A DNA stretch of 64,000 bases from Streptomyces sp. ST2-7A (GTDB lineage: Bacteria > Actinomycetota > Actinomycetes > Streptomycetales > Streptomycetaceae): the NCBI RefSeq assembly GCF_021390475.1, contig NZ_JAJUWS010000005.1, positions 1 through 64,000 of the forward strand, in the 5' to 3' direction. The translations under genes were made by a program, and so were the position numbers. This document shows positions 34,764 through 43,682 of this stretch, in pieces. The first letter of the stretch is position 1, and each line of letters opens with the position of its first letter. The notes under the pieces were generated by a model that saw nothing but the letters and a program-made list of their open reading frames with translations, was not told the origin of the DNA and ran no database searches.

Positions 34764-35602
34764 GGCCCTCCGCGACCGATCGTCCGCCGCTACCGAAGCG
34801 CCGTCCCCGGGGGCAGGCGGTCCTGGGCGCCGCGTTGATCGCGGCGCCCCTCCTGCTGGCACTCCTCGGCCCCTGGTTCGCGGGCGAACCGGGACCGCGG
34901 GGCGTCTCCTTCACCCTCGGCGACGGCCCCTGGCCGGGCACCGACTTCATGGGTCGCGAGGTGTGGCGGCAGGTGCTGCTCGGCGGGCGCTCGGTGGTCG
35001 TGACCGCCGTGGTGGCCACGGCACTGGCCTACCTGATCGCCCTCCCGATCGGTCTGGCGGCCGCCCTCACCCACCGACCCCGGGTGGAGGAGGCCCTGAT
35101 GCGCCCCTGGGACGTGCTGTTGGCGATCCCCTCCCTGTTGCTGCTGCTCATCGTCGCGACCCTGCTCTCCCCCGGGCCCGCCGGTCTGGCGCTCATCGTG
35201 GCCCTGATCAACGTCCCCGACGCCCTGCGCGTCATCCGGGCCACGGCCGCCGACGCCGCCTCCCGGCCGGCGGTGGAGGCGATGCGCATGCAGGGCGAGA
35301 GCTGGTGGCGGATGGCGGTCGGCTACGTCGGGCGCTCCATCACGCGAGTGTTGGCCGCGGACGCCGGGGTCCGGTTGACCGGGGCGCTGTACCTGGTGGC
35401 CACGGCGGCCTTTCTCGGGGTGGGGATCTCCCCCGACGCCGCCGACTGGGCGGTCATGGTGGACCGCAACCGCACCGGTCTGTTCATCCAGCCGTGGGCC
35501 GTGGTGATCCCGGCGCTGCTCATCGTGGCCCTGACCACCGGCACCAACCTGTTGTGCGACGCCTCGCTGGCGCGCAGAGCCGTTCGAAAAGGGGGAACGT
35601 GA
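34760..35602 (+). CDS. Peptide/nickel-type ABC permease 2 (DppC/NikC class)
   Basis: A 280-residue permease of the DppC class. The family pattern is seen: LGPWFAGEPG at the first loop, GTDFMGREVWRQVLLGGRSVVV, and a coupling region near EAMRMQGESWWRMAVGYVG. The late ALYLVATAAFLGVGISP matches the conserved helix that precedes the last loop. It lacks an obvious separate OppC N-terminal extension. GTG start within a 4-base overlap. It ends at the start of the ATPase gene (TGATG or GTGATG). Confidence 0.92.
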   Translation: MRPSATDRPPLPKRRPRGQAVLGAALIAAPLLLALLGPWFAGEPGPRGVSFTLGDGPWPGTDFMGREVWRQVLLGGRSVVVTAVVATALAYLIALPIGLAAALTHRPRVEEALMRPWDVLLAIPSLLLLLIVATLLSPGPAGLALIVALINVPDALRVIRATAADAASRPAVEAMRMQGESWWRMAVGYVGRSITRVLAADAGVRLTGALYLVATAAFLGVGISPDAADWAVMVDRNRTGLFIQPWAVVIPALLIVALTTGTNLLCDASLARRAVRKGGT

Positions 35603-37152
35603 TGTCCCGACCCGTGGCACGGGTGGAGGACCTGCGGGTCGTGGTGGGGGAGCGCGCCCTGGTGGACGGGGTCTCCCTCACCGTGCGCGCCGGCCGGTGC
35701 ACGGCGTTGGTCGGTCCCTCCGGCAGTGGCAAGAGCACCGCCGCCCTGGCGTTGCTGGGGGAGTACCCCGCCGGGGCCCGGGTGGACGGGACGGTGACCG
35801 TCGAGGGCCGTGCCGCCTACATCCCGCAGAACCCCGCGGCCGCCCTCAACCCCGCCCGCCGCTCGGGCGCGCTGCTGAACGACATCGCCCGTCTCGGCGG
35901 GGGACGTCGAGCCGAGCGGAGGGCGCGGGTCCGCGAGGCCCTGCGGGCGGCCCGTCTCCCCGAACCCGACCGCGTCGCCCGCCGCTTCCCCCATCAGCTC
36001 TCGGGTGGGCAGCAGCAGCGGGTGGTGCTCGCCCAGGCGCTGCTCGCCGGGGTTCCCGTGCTGATCGCCGACGAACCCACCACCGGGCAGGACCCCCTGA
36101 CCACCCGCCGGGTGGTGGGGGAGTTGCGGGCGGTGCTCGACCGGGGAATCGGCGTTCTCCTGCTCAGCCACGACCCCGGCGTGGTCCGGGAACTGGCCGA
36201 CCAGGTCGTCGTGCTGCGGGAGGGCGCGGTCGTGGAGAGCGGACCGGCACGGGAGGTCTCCGTGCCCTCCGGCGCCCCGGGGAGCGGGTCGCGGTCACCG
36301 ACCGGGCCGGAATCGCCCGTCGCCACCGTGCGGAAGCCCGTGCCGATCGACGACCGCCCGGAACTCCTGCGGGTCGAGGGGCTCACCGCGCACCACGGTC
36401 ACCGCAGGAGGGGAATCACGGTCCTGCGGGACGTCTCCCTCACCCTGGGCGCGGGGGAGCGCCTCGCGGTGGTGGGGAGTTCGGGTTCCGGCAAGACGAC
36501 CCTCGCCCGCTGCCTGGCCGGTCTGCACCGGCGCCGCACGGGGCGGATTCTGCTGGCCGGTGATCCCCTGCCGCACAGCGTCCGCGACCGTCGACGGGAA
36601 CAGGTGGCGGCGGTGCAGTACGTCTTCCAGGACACCCGGGCCTCCTTCGACGAGTACCGGCCGGTGCTGGAGCAGGTGGCCCGGTCCGCCGTCAGGCTGC
36701 GGGGCGTCCCCTCCGCCGGGGCCCGCGCGGAGGCGGAGGAGGTGCTCGCCTCCATGGGGATCGACACGGCCACGGCGGCCCGCACCCCCGACGGGCTCTC
36801 CGGCGGTGAACTCCAGCGGGCCGCGTTGGCCCGTGCCCTGTTGGCCCGTCCCCGGGTGTTGGTGTGCGACGAGATCACCTCGGCGCTGGACCCGGAGACC
36901 CGGAGCGGGGTCCGGGACCTTCTCACGGGCTTGACGAGCGATCCCGACCGCGCGGTCTCCCTCGTCCTCGTCACCCACGACCTGTCTCTGGCCCGGGAGT
37001 TGGCCGACCGGGTCGTGGTGCTCGACGGGGGAGAGGTGGTGGAGAGCGGTCCGGCCCGCACGGTCCTGACCGCTCCCGACCACCCCGTCACGCGGCGATT
37101 GCTGGAGGCCCTGCCGGTGCCCGCCGCGCCCGTTCCCGATCCGGCGGGATGA
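35602..37152 (+). CDS. Fused DppD-DppF-type ABC ATPase
   Basis: A 516-residue protein with two complete ATPase domains of the peptide/nickel class. Domain 1: Walker A GPSGSGKST, signature QLSGGQQQR, Walker B LIADEPTTG. Domain 2: Walker A GSSGSGKTT, signature GLSGGELQR, Walker B LVCDEITSALD. The linker (about 215-255) is disordered. It completes a one-SBP, two-permease, fused-ATPase importer. The ATG at 35602 has better spacing from GGGGG; a GTG three bases earlier would restore the operon's uniform 4-base overlap. A strong terminator follows. Confidence 0.93.
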   Translation: MSRPVARVEDLRVVVGERALVDGVSLTVRAGRCTALVGPSGSGKSTAALALLGEYPAGARVDGTVTVEGRAAYIPQNPAAALNPARRSGALLNDIARLGGGRRAERRARVREALRAARLPEPDRVARRFPHQLSGGQQQRVVLAQALLAGVPVLIADEPTTGQDPLTTRRVVGELRAVLDRGIGVLLLSHDPGVVRELADQVVVLREGAVVESGPAREVSVPSGAPGSGSRSPTGPESPVATVRKPVPIDDRPELLRVEGLTAHHGHRRRGITVLRDVSLTLGAGERLAVVGSSGSGKTTLARCLAGLHRRRTGRILLAGDPLPHSVRDRRREQVAAVQYVFQDTRASFDEYRPVLEQVARSAVRLRGVPSAGARAEAEEVLASMGIDTATAARTPDGLSGGELQRAALARALLARPRVLVCDEITSALDPETRSGVRDLLTGLTSDPDRAVSLVLVTHDLSLARELADRVVVLDGGEVVESGPARTVLTAPDHPVTRRLLEALPVPAAPVPDPAG

Positions 37153-37154
37153 GA

Positions 37155-37192
37155 CGGGCCCGTCCCCGATTCCACCGACCGGGACGGGCCCG
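37155..37192. terminator. Bidirectional terminator ending the ten-gene operon
   Basis: A 12-bp perfect inverted repeat (CGGGCCCGTCCC and complement, 14-nt loop) lies immediately after the ATPase stop codon and just before the end of the convergent GNAT gene. Confidence 0.75.
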
Positions 37193-37197
37193 CCGGC

Positions 37198-37770
37198 TCA
37201 GCGGGGCAAGGGGATCTCGTAGTGCACGGTGGCGAAGCCGTCCCCGTGCTCGCCGGTGGTCCTGGCGTCGAAGATCTCCTTGGCGACGTCCTCCCAGAAC
37301 GGCTGGGCACCCGCGATGTTCACGTTGGTGTGCAGGTACAGGGAGGCGTACTCGCGGGCGGCGGCGAACTCCGCGGCCAGGTCCACCATGACCCGGGCCA
37401 GCCCCCGACGCCGGTGTTCGGTCCGTACGTAGACGCGGACGAGTTGGGCGGTGGAACCGGAGGGGTAGCGTTCGGCGATCCACCGGGGGTGCGGGGGATG
37501 CCGCGGTCCACGGGACAGCAGGCCGGTGGTTCCGACCACCGGCCGCCGCGGGTCCTCCGCGTCGATCGCCACGAGGAGGAGATGGCGGGGGTCGGCCAGG
37601 TAGGTGCCGTCGATGTCGATGACGTCCTCGTGCCAGGCGGGGACGTAGCCGTAACCGAACTCCCGGTAGAAGGTGTCCAGCATGACGCCGCGGGCGCCGT
37701 CGACGTCCTCCGGCGAGGCCGGTCGGACGAGGTATCGACCGACGGTACGGGGGGAGGGCAACTCGGTCAT
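37198..37770 (-). CDS. GNAT-family N-acetyltransferase
   Basis: A 190-residue GNAT protein. The acetyl-CoA site motif A appears as LVRVYVRTEHRRRGLARVMVDLA (Q/RxxGxG/A variant: RRRGLA). The N-terminal RPASPEDVDGARGVMLDTFYREFGYGY starts the fold, and LYLHTNVNIAGAQPFWEDVAKE carries motif B. The substrate is unknown. It converges on the candidate metallophore operon, and its own upstream region has a second Zur/Fur-like box. A role in modifying the same product, or in coping with metal shortage, is therefore possible. The leader between the predicted promoter and the ATG is about 85 nt. Confidence 0.85.
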   Translation of the reverse strand: MTELPSPRTVGRYLVRPASPEDVDGARGVMLDTFYREFGYGYVPAWHEDVIDIDGTYLADPRHLLLVAIDAEDPRRPVVGTTGLLSRGPRHPPHPRWIAERYPSGSTAQLVRVYVRTEHRRRGLARVMVDLAAEFAAAREYASLYLHTNVNIAGAQPFWEDVAKEIFDARTTGEHGDGFATVHYEIPLPR

Positions 37771-37857
37771 GTGCGATCCGTGGGGGTGTGGAAGGAGGCA
37801 TGGGTCCGGTGGGGAGGATCACCCGGCCCTCCGGGGAAGATCGGGGATTCCCGTTTT

Positions 37858-37892
37858 CGGTAATGATATTCATGTTCGCGAGGTGTGGTCGA
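37858..37892 (-). promoter_or_regulatory. Second Zur/Fur-like box and promoter (GNAT gene)
   Basis: CGGTAATGATATTCA (37858-37872, plus strand) matches the Zur-type consensus TGAAAATGATTTTCA at 11 of 15 positions, with a perfect AATGAT core and a TTCA end. On the minus strand, TATCAT (37868-37863) reads as a -10 with TCGACC (37892-37887) as a -35 at 18 nt. The box thus overlaps the -10 of the GNAT gene. Confidence 0.55.
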
Positions 37893-38019
37893 ATCGATCC
37901 ACCCATCCGGCGTCCCGGACACGTGTCCGGTGGCCACGACCCGGGGCGCGGCGGGGCGTCGGTGGGGCCCGCACCGTCACCCGTAGCCGCGCGACCCCGG
38001 GTTCACCGCCGCCGCGGGG

Positions 38020-39762
38020 TCATTCCCGACCCACCCGGCGCCGGTGCACCCGGGCTTCCCGGGGGGTCAGGACGCACCGATCCCCCAGCGGCCCTCGGCA
38101 CGGGACGTTCGCGATGACCTCCTCCGTTCCGGTCCACCCCTCCGGCACCTCCAACTCCACTTCCCGGTCGGTGAAGTTGGCCAGGACCAACAGTTCGGTG
38201 CCCCCGGCCGCGTACCGCCGGGTGAAGGCGTACACCTCCTCGCTCTCCGCGAACAACAGGTGGAAGTCGCCCCGGGTGACGGCCGGCTCGGTGTGCCGCA
38301 GTTCGATCAGTCGCCGGTGGTGGTGGAGCACCGAATCGGGGTCCGCCTCCTGCGTCCCGGCGTTGACCTCGCGGTGGTTCGGATTGACCGGCATCCACGG
38401 GGTGCCGGTGGTGAACCCCGCGTGCGGGGAGGCGTCCCACTGCATCGGGGTGCGGGCGTTGTCCCGGCTGCGGGCCCGCAGGGCGTCCAGCACCCGCTCC
38501 GGGTCCGCCCCCGCCGCGACCTCCTCCCGGTAGTGGTTGAGGGACTCGATGTCCCGGAAATCGTCGATCCCGGCGAAGGGCGCGTTGGTCATGCCCAACT
38601 CCTCGCCCTGGTAGATGTACGGCGTGCCGCGGTGCAGGTGCAGGACGGTGGCGAGCATGGTGGCCGAACGGGCCCGGTGCTCCGGTGAGTCGTCCCCGTA
38701 ACGGGAGACCACCCTGGGCTGGTCGTGGTTGCAGAAGTACAGGCTGTTCCAGCCCGTCTCCGCCAACCCGTGCTGCCACCGCGCGAACGACGCCTTCAGG
38801 TCGGTCAGCCGCAGTGGGCGGACGTCGAACTTCCCGGCCGGCCCGCAGTCCAGCCCCACGTGCTCGAACTGGAACACCATGTCCACCTCCCGCCGCGCGG
38901 GATCGGTGAACAGCCGCGCCTCCTCCACGGTGACCCCGGGCATCTCCCCGACCAGCAACAGGCGTTCGGGATGCCCGGCGAAGACCTCCCGGTGCATCTC
39001 GGCCAGGAACTCGTGGATGCGCGGGCCGCACACACAGTGCGGGTCGCGGTCCCCGTACCGGGCACCCGGCGGCACGTGCCCGTCGGGCAGCCCGGGGTTC
39101 TTGGAGATCAGGTTGATGACGTCCATCCGGAAGCCGTCCACCCCGCGATCCAGCCACCACCGCATCATGTCGTGGATGGCCCGGCGGACCTCCGGGTTCT
39201 CCCAGTTGAGGTCCGGCTGCCGGGGGGAGAACAGGTGCAGGTGGTACTCCCCGGTGGCCGGATCGAGGGTCCAGGCGGGGCCGGAGAAGAACGAGCCCCA
39301 GTTGTTCGGTTCCGCGCCCGGATCGCCCGGCTCCATGCCGGGGCGGGGCGGTCGCCACCAGTACCAATCGCGCATCGGCCCGTCCGGGCCACCGTCCCGG
39401 GAGGCGACGAACCAGGGGTGCTCGTCGGAGGTGTGGTTCACCACCAGGTCCATGATCAGTCTCATGCCGCGCCGGTGGACCCCGGCCAGCAGCGCGTCGA
39501 AGTCGTCGAGGGTGCCGAAGACCGGGTCGATGCCGCGGTAGTCGCTGATGTCGTAACCGTTGTCGTCCCGGGGCGAGGGATATACCGGCGACAGCCAGAT
39601 CACATCCACCCCCAGCCGTTCCAGGTGGCCCAGTCGGGAGGTGATGCCGGGCAGATCACCGAGACCGTCCCCGTCGGAGTCGGCGAAGGAGAGCGGATAG
39701 ATCTGGTAGACCACCGCCCTGCGCCACCACGGGGTCTCGGAGTCGGTGTCGCTGTCGGGCAT
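38020..39762 (-). CDS. GH13 alpha-glucosidase (oligo-1,6-glucosidase type)
   Basis: A 580-residue cytosolic GH13 enzyme. The four conserved regions are present: DLVVNHTSDEHPWF (I), GFRMDVINLISK (II, with the nucleophile Asp), LVGEMPG (III, with the acid/base Glu) and FCNHDQPRV (IV, with the transition-state Asp). The MDVIN context after the nucleophile matches oligo-1,6-glucosidases and related alpha-glucosidases rather than amylases. It hydrolyses short malto/isomalto-oligosaccharides inside the cell. The ATG at 39762 is chosen over an earlier in-frame start because WWRRAVVYQIYPLSFADSDG, the conserved start of the barrel, follows directly. Confidence 0.92.
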   Translation of the reverse strand: MPDSDTDSETPWWRRAVVYQIYPLSFADSDGDGLGDLPGITSRLGHLERLGVDVIWLSPVYPSPRDDNGYDISDYRGIDPVFGTLDDFDALLAGVHRRGMRLIMDLVVNHTSDEHPWFVASRDGGPDGPMRDWYWWRPPRPGMEPGDPGAEPNNWGSFFSGPAWTLDPATGEYHLHLFSPRQPDLNWENPEVRRAIHDMMRWWLDRGVDGFRMDVINLISKNPGLPDGHVPPGARYGDRDPHCVCGPRIHEFLAEMHREVFAGHPERLLLVGEMPGVTVEEARLFTDPARREVDMVFQFEHVGLDCGPAGKFDVRPLRLTDLKASFARWQHGLAETGWNSLYFCNHDQPRVVSRYGDDSPEHRARSATMLATVLHLHRGTPYIYQGEELGMTNAPFAGIDDFRDIESLNHYREEVAAGADPERVLDALRARSRDNARTPMQWDASPHAGFTTGTPWMPVNPNHREVNAGTQEADPDSVLHHHRRLIELRHTEPAVTRGDFHLLFAESEEVYAFTRRYAAGGTELLVLANFTDREVELEVPEGWTGTEEVIANVPCRGPLGDRCVLTPREARVHRRRVGRE

Positions 39763-39939
39763 CACGGGCACCTCGGGGGAGTGACGGGAGCGGGGACGGA
39801 CCACCCACGGGCACCGATCCGTCCCGCGAGGGGTCGGGTCCCTCCAGTGAACCCCGAACCCGTGACGTCCCCACCGACCGCCGCCGGCGTGTCTCCCGGC
39901 GCGCCGGGCCGTCCCGGCCGGTGGGGCGTCGTGCCGACC

Positions 39940-41142
39940 TCAATCCCCTCGGCCCATGGCGGTCACGATGTGTTCCGCGATGGCCATGGACGAGGTGGCG
40001 GCGGGGGAGGGGGCGTTGCGCACGACGGTCACCCCGCCCAGCCGGTGCACCCGGAAGTCGTCGACCAGCGTGCCGTCCCGGTCCAGCGCCTGGGCGCGAA
40101 CCCCGGCCCCGGCCCGCACCACGTCGGCCGGACCGATATCGGGCACGTACCGCCGGGCATCGCGCAGGTAGGCACGCACCGAGAGCGACCCGCGCATCTC
40201 CCGCAGACCGGTGCGCCAGTGGCGGGCCACCAGCCGTCCGCTTCCCGGCCATGAGGCGATCCGCAGCAGTTCCCGCGGGTCCACCCGCCACCGCTGGTAC
40301 CCCTCGCGGGCCATCGCCGGGACGGCGTTCGGCCCGACCTCCAGGCCACCGCCCACACGGCGGGTGAAGTGGACCCCCAGGAACGGATAGCGGGGATCGG
40401 GCACCGGATAGATCATCCCCCGCACCAGACCCGCCTTGGAGGCCCGTACCCGCATGTACTCGCCGCGAAAGGGGACGATACGCGGTTCGGCGGTGTCCGA
40501 CACCAGCCTCCCCACCCGGTCCGCGTGCAGACCCGCGCACACCACCAACCGGCTCACCGACTCGGCGTGCCCGCCGGCGACGACCCGCAGACCTCCGCGG
40601 CGTTCCCGATGCACCGCCGTGACCCCCCGGCCCAACAGGATCTCCCCACCGGCGCTGACGATGTCCCGGCCGAACTCCTCGGCGATCCGCACGAAGTCGG
40701 TGATCGCGGTGCGCGGCGAGTGCAGGGCCGCCAGCCCCAAGGCGTGCGGCTCGACGTCGGTGATCCCGGAGGCGACCAGCCTCCTCAACCCCGGCACACC
40801 GTTGACCTCGGCGAGAGAGGCCAGGCGTTCCAGCCGGGGCAGCTCCCCGGGGGTGACCGCCACCACGAGTTTGCCGCACTCCTCGTACGGCAGACCGCGT
40901 TCGACGCAGTACTCCCGCAACATCGAACGCCCCCGGGTGCAGAGCCGGGCCTTGAGACTGCCGGGGGCGTAGTAGATCCCGGCGTGCACCACACCCGAGT
41001 TGTGCCCCGTCTGGTGGGCGCCGATCGAGTCCTCCTTTTCGAACACCACGACGCTGGTACCCGGTCGGCGCAGGGTGATCTCCCGCCCCACGGCGAGGCC
41101 GACGATCCCCGCCCCGACGATGCCGACGGTCTCGTCAGCCAT
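39940..41142 (-). CDS. lhgO: L-2-hydroxyglutarate oxidase
   Basis: A 400-residue FAD enzyme of the DAO family. The FAD-binding start is VGIVGAGIVGLAVGREI. GAHQTGHNSGVVHAGIYYAPGSLKARLC is the hallmark LhgO/L2HGDH segment (shown as one family block; key residues are the QTGHNSGV and GIYY groups). The C-terminal VRAGAGVRAQALDRDGTLVDDF completes the flavin site. It oxidises L-2-hydroxyglutarate to 2-oxoglutarate, passing electrons to the membrane or O2. The ATG at 41142 follows GGAGG; a GTG precedes it by 3 bases. It stands alone, with no csiD or gab gene adjacent. Confidence 0.9.
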   Translation of the reverse strand: MADETVGIVGAGIVGLAVGREITLRRPGTSVVVFEKEDSIGAHQTGHNSGVVHAGIYYAPGSLKARLCTRGRSMLREYCVERGLPYEECGKLVVAVTPGELPRLERLASLAEVNGVPGLRRLVASGITDVEPHALGLAALHSPRTAITDFVRIAEEFGRDIVSAGGEILLGRGVTAVHRERRGGLRVVAGGHAESVSRLVVCAGLHADRVGRLVSDTAEPRIVPFRGEYMRVRASKAGLVRGMIYPVPDPRYPFLGVHFTRRVGGGLEVGPNAVPAMAREGYQRWRVDPRELLRIASWPGSGRLVARHWRTGLREMRGSLSVRAYLRDARRYVPDIGPADVVRAGAGVRAQALDRDGTLVDDFRVHRLGGVTVVRNAPSPAATSSMAIAEHIVTAMGRGD

Positions 41143-41345
41143 CACGTCCTCCGTCTCACGGGTGGGATGTCCCGTTCGGGTCCGGGCGGGCCCCCACCCT
41201 CGCCGCCCGGAAGCGGGAGCGCGACCACCTCCCCGGCGTCCCCGGGCAGGTGACCGGCCGCCGGGTGGTTCCGATCACGGGAACACGCCGGCGCCCCTGC
41301 CCCCGCCTCCGCGGACCGGCGAGGGCGCCGAACATCGCCCCGGGC

Positions 41346-41726
41346 TCAGCCCCGCTCGTCCGGACCGGTGTTCCCGGCGGTCATGGAGGCACGAACCTCG
41401 TCCATGTCGAGCCCCCGCACGGCGGAGATCACCTGATCCAGCGCCGGCGCGGGAAGGGCACCCGGCTGGGAGAAGACCAGGACGCCATCGCGGAAGGCCA
41501 TCAGCGTGGGGATGGAGGTGATCTCGGCCGCGGCCGCCAGGGCCTGCTCGGCCTCGGTGTCCACCTTGCCGAAGACGATGTCCGGGTTGGTCTCGGCGGC
41601 ACGCTCGTAGACGGGGGCGAACGCCCGGCACGGACCGCACCAGGAGGCCCAGAAATCGACGAGGACGATGTCGTTGTCGGTGACGGTGCTCTCGAAGTCG
41701 GTGGCGGTCAGGGCGATGCTGCTCAT
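41346..41726 (-). CDS. trxA: Thioredoxin
   Basis: A 126-residue thioredoxin with the active-site WCGPC at residues 29-33 and the cis-proline segment SIPTLMAF. The usual length is about 108; here a C-terminal tail of about 18 residues (RASMTAGNTGPDERG) is added. It reduces protein disulfides in the cytoplasm. A thioredoxin reductase is not adjacent, but a pyridine nucleotide-disulfide oxidoreductase lies 330 bases upstream on the same strand. The ATG at 41726 follows GGAAGGAG-type sequence. Confidence 0.92.
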   Translation of the reverse strand: MSSIALTATDFESTVTDNDIVLVDFWASWCGPCRAFAPVYERAAETNPDIVFGKVDTEAEQALAAAAEITSIPTLMAFRDGVLVFSQPGALPAPALDQVISAVRGLDMDEVRASMTAGNTGPDERG

Positions 41727-42056
41727 GTGCCGGCTCCTTCCGGACGATCGGCGGACGCGGAACGACGCCCGGTACCCCTCGGGGTGTTCAACGCCGGAGG
41801 GGGACACCGCATTCCACCATCGATGGGCCGCGCGATCCCGGAAACGGTCGGCCCCGGGCCCCGCGGGCACGCCCCCGGCTCCCGGGCCACGTGCCCGCTC
41901 CACCCATCGGCGAAACCGCCCGTCGGTCATCCGCCCGACCCCACACCGTCTCCACCGTCCGTCACGGGGGGCGACCGGACGCGAACCCGACGCGTCCCGG
42001 GTTCCCGGCCACCGGTGCCCGGCCACCGGCCGCGCCCTCCCCACCCCGTCGCCCCG
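41727..42056. other. Intergenic region, no gene seen
   Basis: This 330-base gap precedes the thioredoxin gene on the minus strand and should hold its promoter. Frames across it show Pro/Arg-rich filler only. No hairpin or repeat was convincing. Confidence 0.5.
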
Positions 42057-43415
42057 TCACAGCTCGAGCCGCTCCAGCCCCCTCACCAGGGACTCGCTGT
42101 AGGTCGGGAACTGGGCCACCCCGTCCAGCAGCGTGTCGATCGGGATACCGGCCCGGATGGCGAGTGCCGCCTGGTGGATCCACTCCCCGGCCAGCGGGGC
42201 CATCGCCCACGCCCCGATCAGCACCCGCCGCCGCCGATCGGCCAGCAGCCCCAGGGTGCCGGTGGGCTCGGTCTCGAACGTCCAGGGACGGGCCAGCGAG
42301 GCCGTGAGGTCGAACTCGCACGCCGCCGTCTCGATGCCCTCCTCCCGCGCCCCGGCCGCGGTGACCCCCACGGCCGCGATCTCCGGATGGGAGAAGACCA
42401 CCCTCGGGATCCCCGTGTGGTCCGCACGCCGCGATCCGCCGAGGAGGACGTCGGCCACGATCCGACCGTGGTACTGCGCCACATGCGTGAACTGCGAGAT
42501 GCCCGTGACATCACCGATCGCCCACAACCCGTCCCCGGTGACCCGGCACCGCTCGTCCACCACCGGCGCGCCGCTCCCGCCGAGTTCCACCCCCCCCCCC
42601 TCCAACCCCAGCCCCCCGGTACGGGGACGACGCCCCGCACCCAACACCACCACGTCGGTGCGCACCGCGCTCCCGTCGTCCAACTCCGCCACCGTTCCGT
42701 CGCCCTCCCGACGAACCGACGAGACCTGACAGCCGGTACGCACCTCGACCCCGTCCCCGCGCAGCCGCTCGGCGGCCAACTCGCCCAACCGGGGCTCCTC
42801 GCGACCCAACAGACGGGGACCGCGCTGGACGAGAACCACCGAGCACCCCATCCGGGCCAGGAACTGCCCCAACTCCACCCCCACCGCGCTGCCACCGATC
42901 AGCAGCGCCCGCTCCGGGATCTCCCGCAACGTCGTGGCCTCCCGGTTCGTCCAGACCTCCACCCCGTCCAGACCGTCCACCGGTGGGCGCACCGCCTCCG
43001 AGCCGGTGGCGACCACCACGTTCGCCGCGGTCAGACGTTCCCCGCCCGCCTCCACCACCCACGGATCACGGCCCGTGATCCGGGCCTCGGCCCGCAGGAC
43101 CGTCGCGCCCTGCTCCCGATACCCCCTCACCTGCGCGGTGTCGTCCAACCCGCGGATCATGTGGTCCCGGTAGTCGCGCAGCGCCGACCACTCATGGGCG
43201 GGTTCGGACACCCCGGCCACCGCGGCGGCCTCCGCCCGCACCTCGGGGGACCGCAGCAGGGTCTTGGACGGTACACACGCCCAGTAGGCGCACTCGCCGC
43301 CCACGAGTTCCCGCTCCACCAGGGCGACCCGCCGCCCCGCCTCCAACAGACGACCGGCGACCGTCTCACCCCCCGGACCCGCTCCGATGACGACGACGTC
43401 GAAATCCACGGCCAT
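42057..43415 (-). CDS. Pyridine nucleotide-disulfide oxidoreductase (class I)
   Basis: A 452-residue flavoprotein of the lipoamide dehydrogenase/mercuric reductase/soluble transhydrogenase group. The FAD motif is VVVIGAGPGGETVAGRLLE. The redox cysteine pair is in GECAYWACVPSKTLL (CxxxxC), with unusual AYW residues between the cysteines. The NAD(P) motif is LLIGGSAVGVELGQFLARMG, and the second FAD motif is GLWAIGDVTG. The C-terminal dimer interface has the WAMAPLAGEWIHQAALAI segment where the His-Glu pair normally lies. The electron acceptor is unknown: dihydrolipoamide, a thiol or a quinone are all possible. No other redox partner is encoded adjacent. Confidence 0.88.
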   Translation of the reverse strand: MAVDFDVVVIGAGPGGETVAGRLLEAGRRVALVERELVGGECAYWACVPSKTLLRSPEVRAEAAAVAGVSEPAHEWSALRDYRDHMIRGLDDTAQVRGYREQGATVLRAEARITGRDPWVVEAGGERLTAANVVVATGSEAVRPPVDGLDGVEVWTNREATTLREIPERALLIGGSAVGVELGQFLARMGCSVVLVQRGPRLLGREEPRLGELAAERLRGDGVEVRTGCQVSSVRREGDGTVAELDDGSAVRTDVVVLGAGRRPRTGGLGLEGGGVELGGSGAPVVDERCRVTGDGLWAIGDVTGISQFTHVAQYHGRIVADVLLGGSRRADHTGIPRVVFSHPEIAAVGVTAAGAREEGIETAACEFDLTASLARPWTFETEPTGTLGLLADRRRRVLIGAWAMAPLAGEWIHQAALAIRAGIPIDTLLDGVAQFPTYSESLVRGLERLEL

Positions 43416-43682
43416 GCGAGATCCTCTCCCCGGGTCCGGTCACCGGCCCGGTGGGTTGACCGGGCGGTCGTTCCACCCTCCCCCGGCCGCCGTGATCCCG
43501 CCCGTCGGCGGTGTCCCCGAACCCCCGCCGCCGCCTCCCACCACCCGATCGGGCTCCTTCGGACACCGTGCCGATGCGGCGACATCCGGGGCGTCAGGGG
43601 TCAGCCGGCCGGGTGAGGGGTACAGCGATCGTTGACGCCGCGGTCGCCCGGCCGCGGAACGCCGACGACGACCGGAGGTCGT

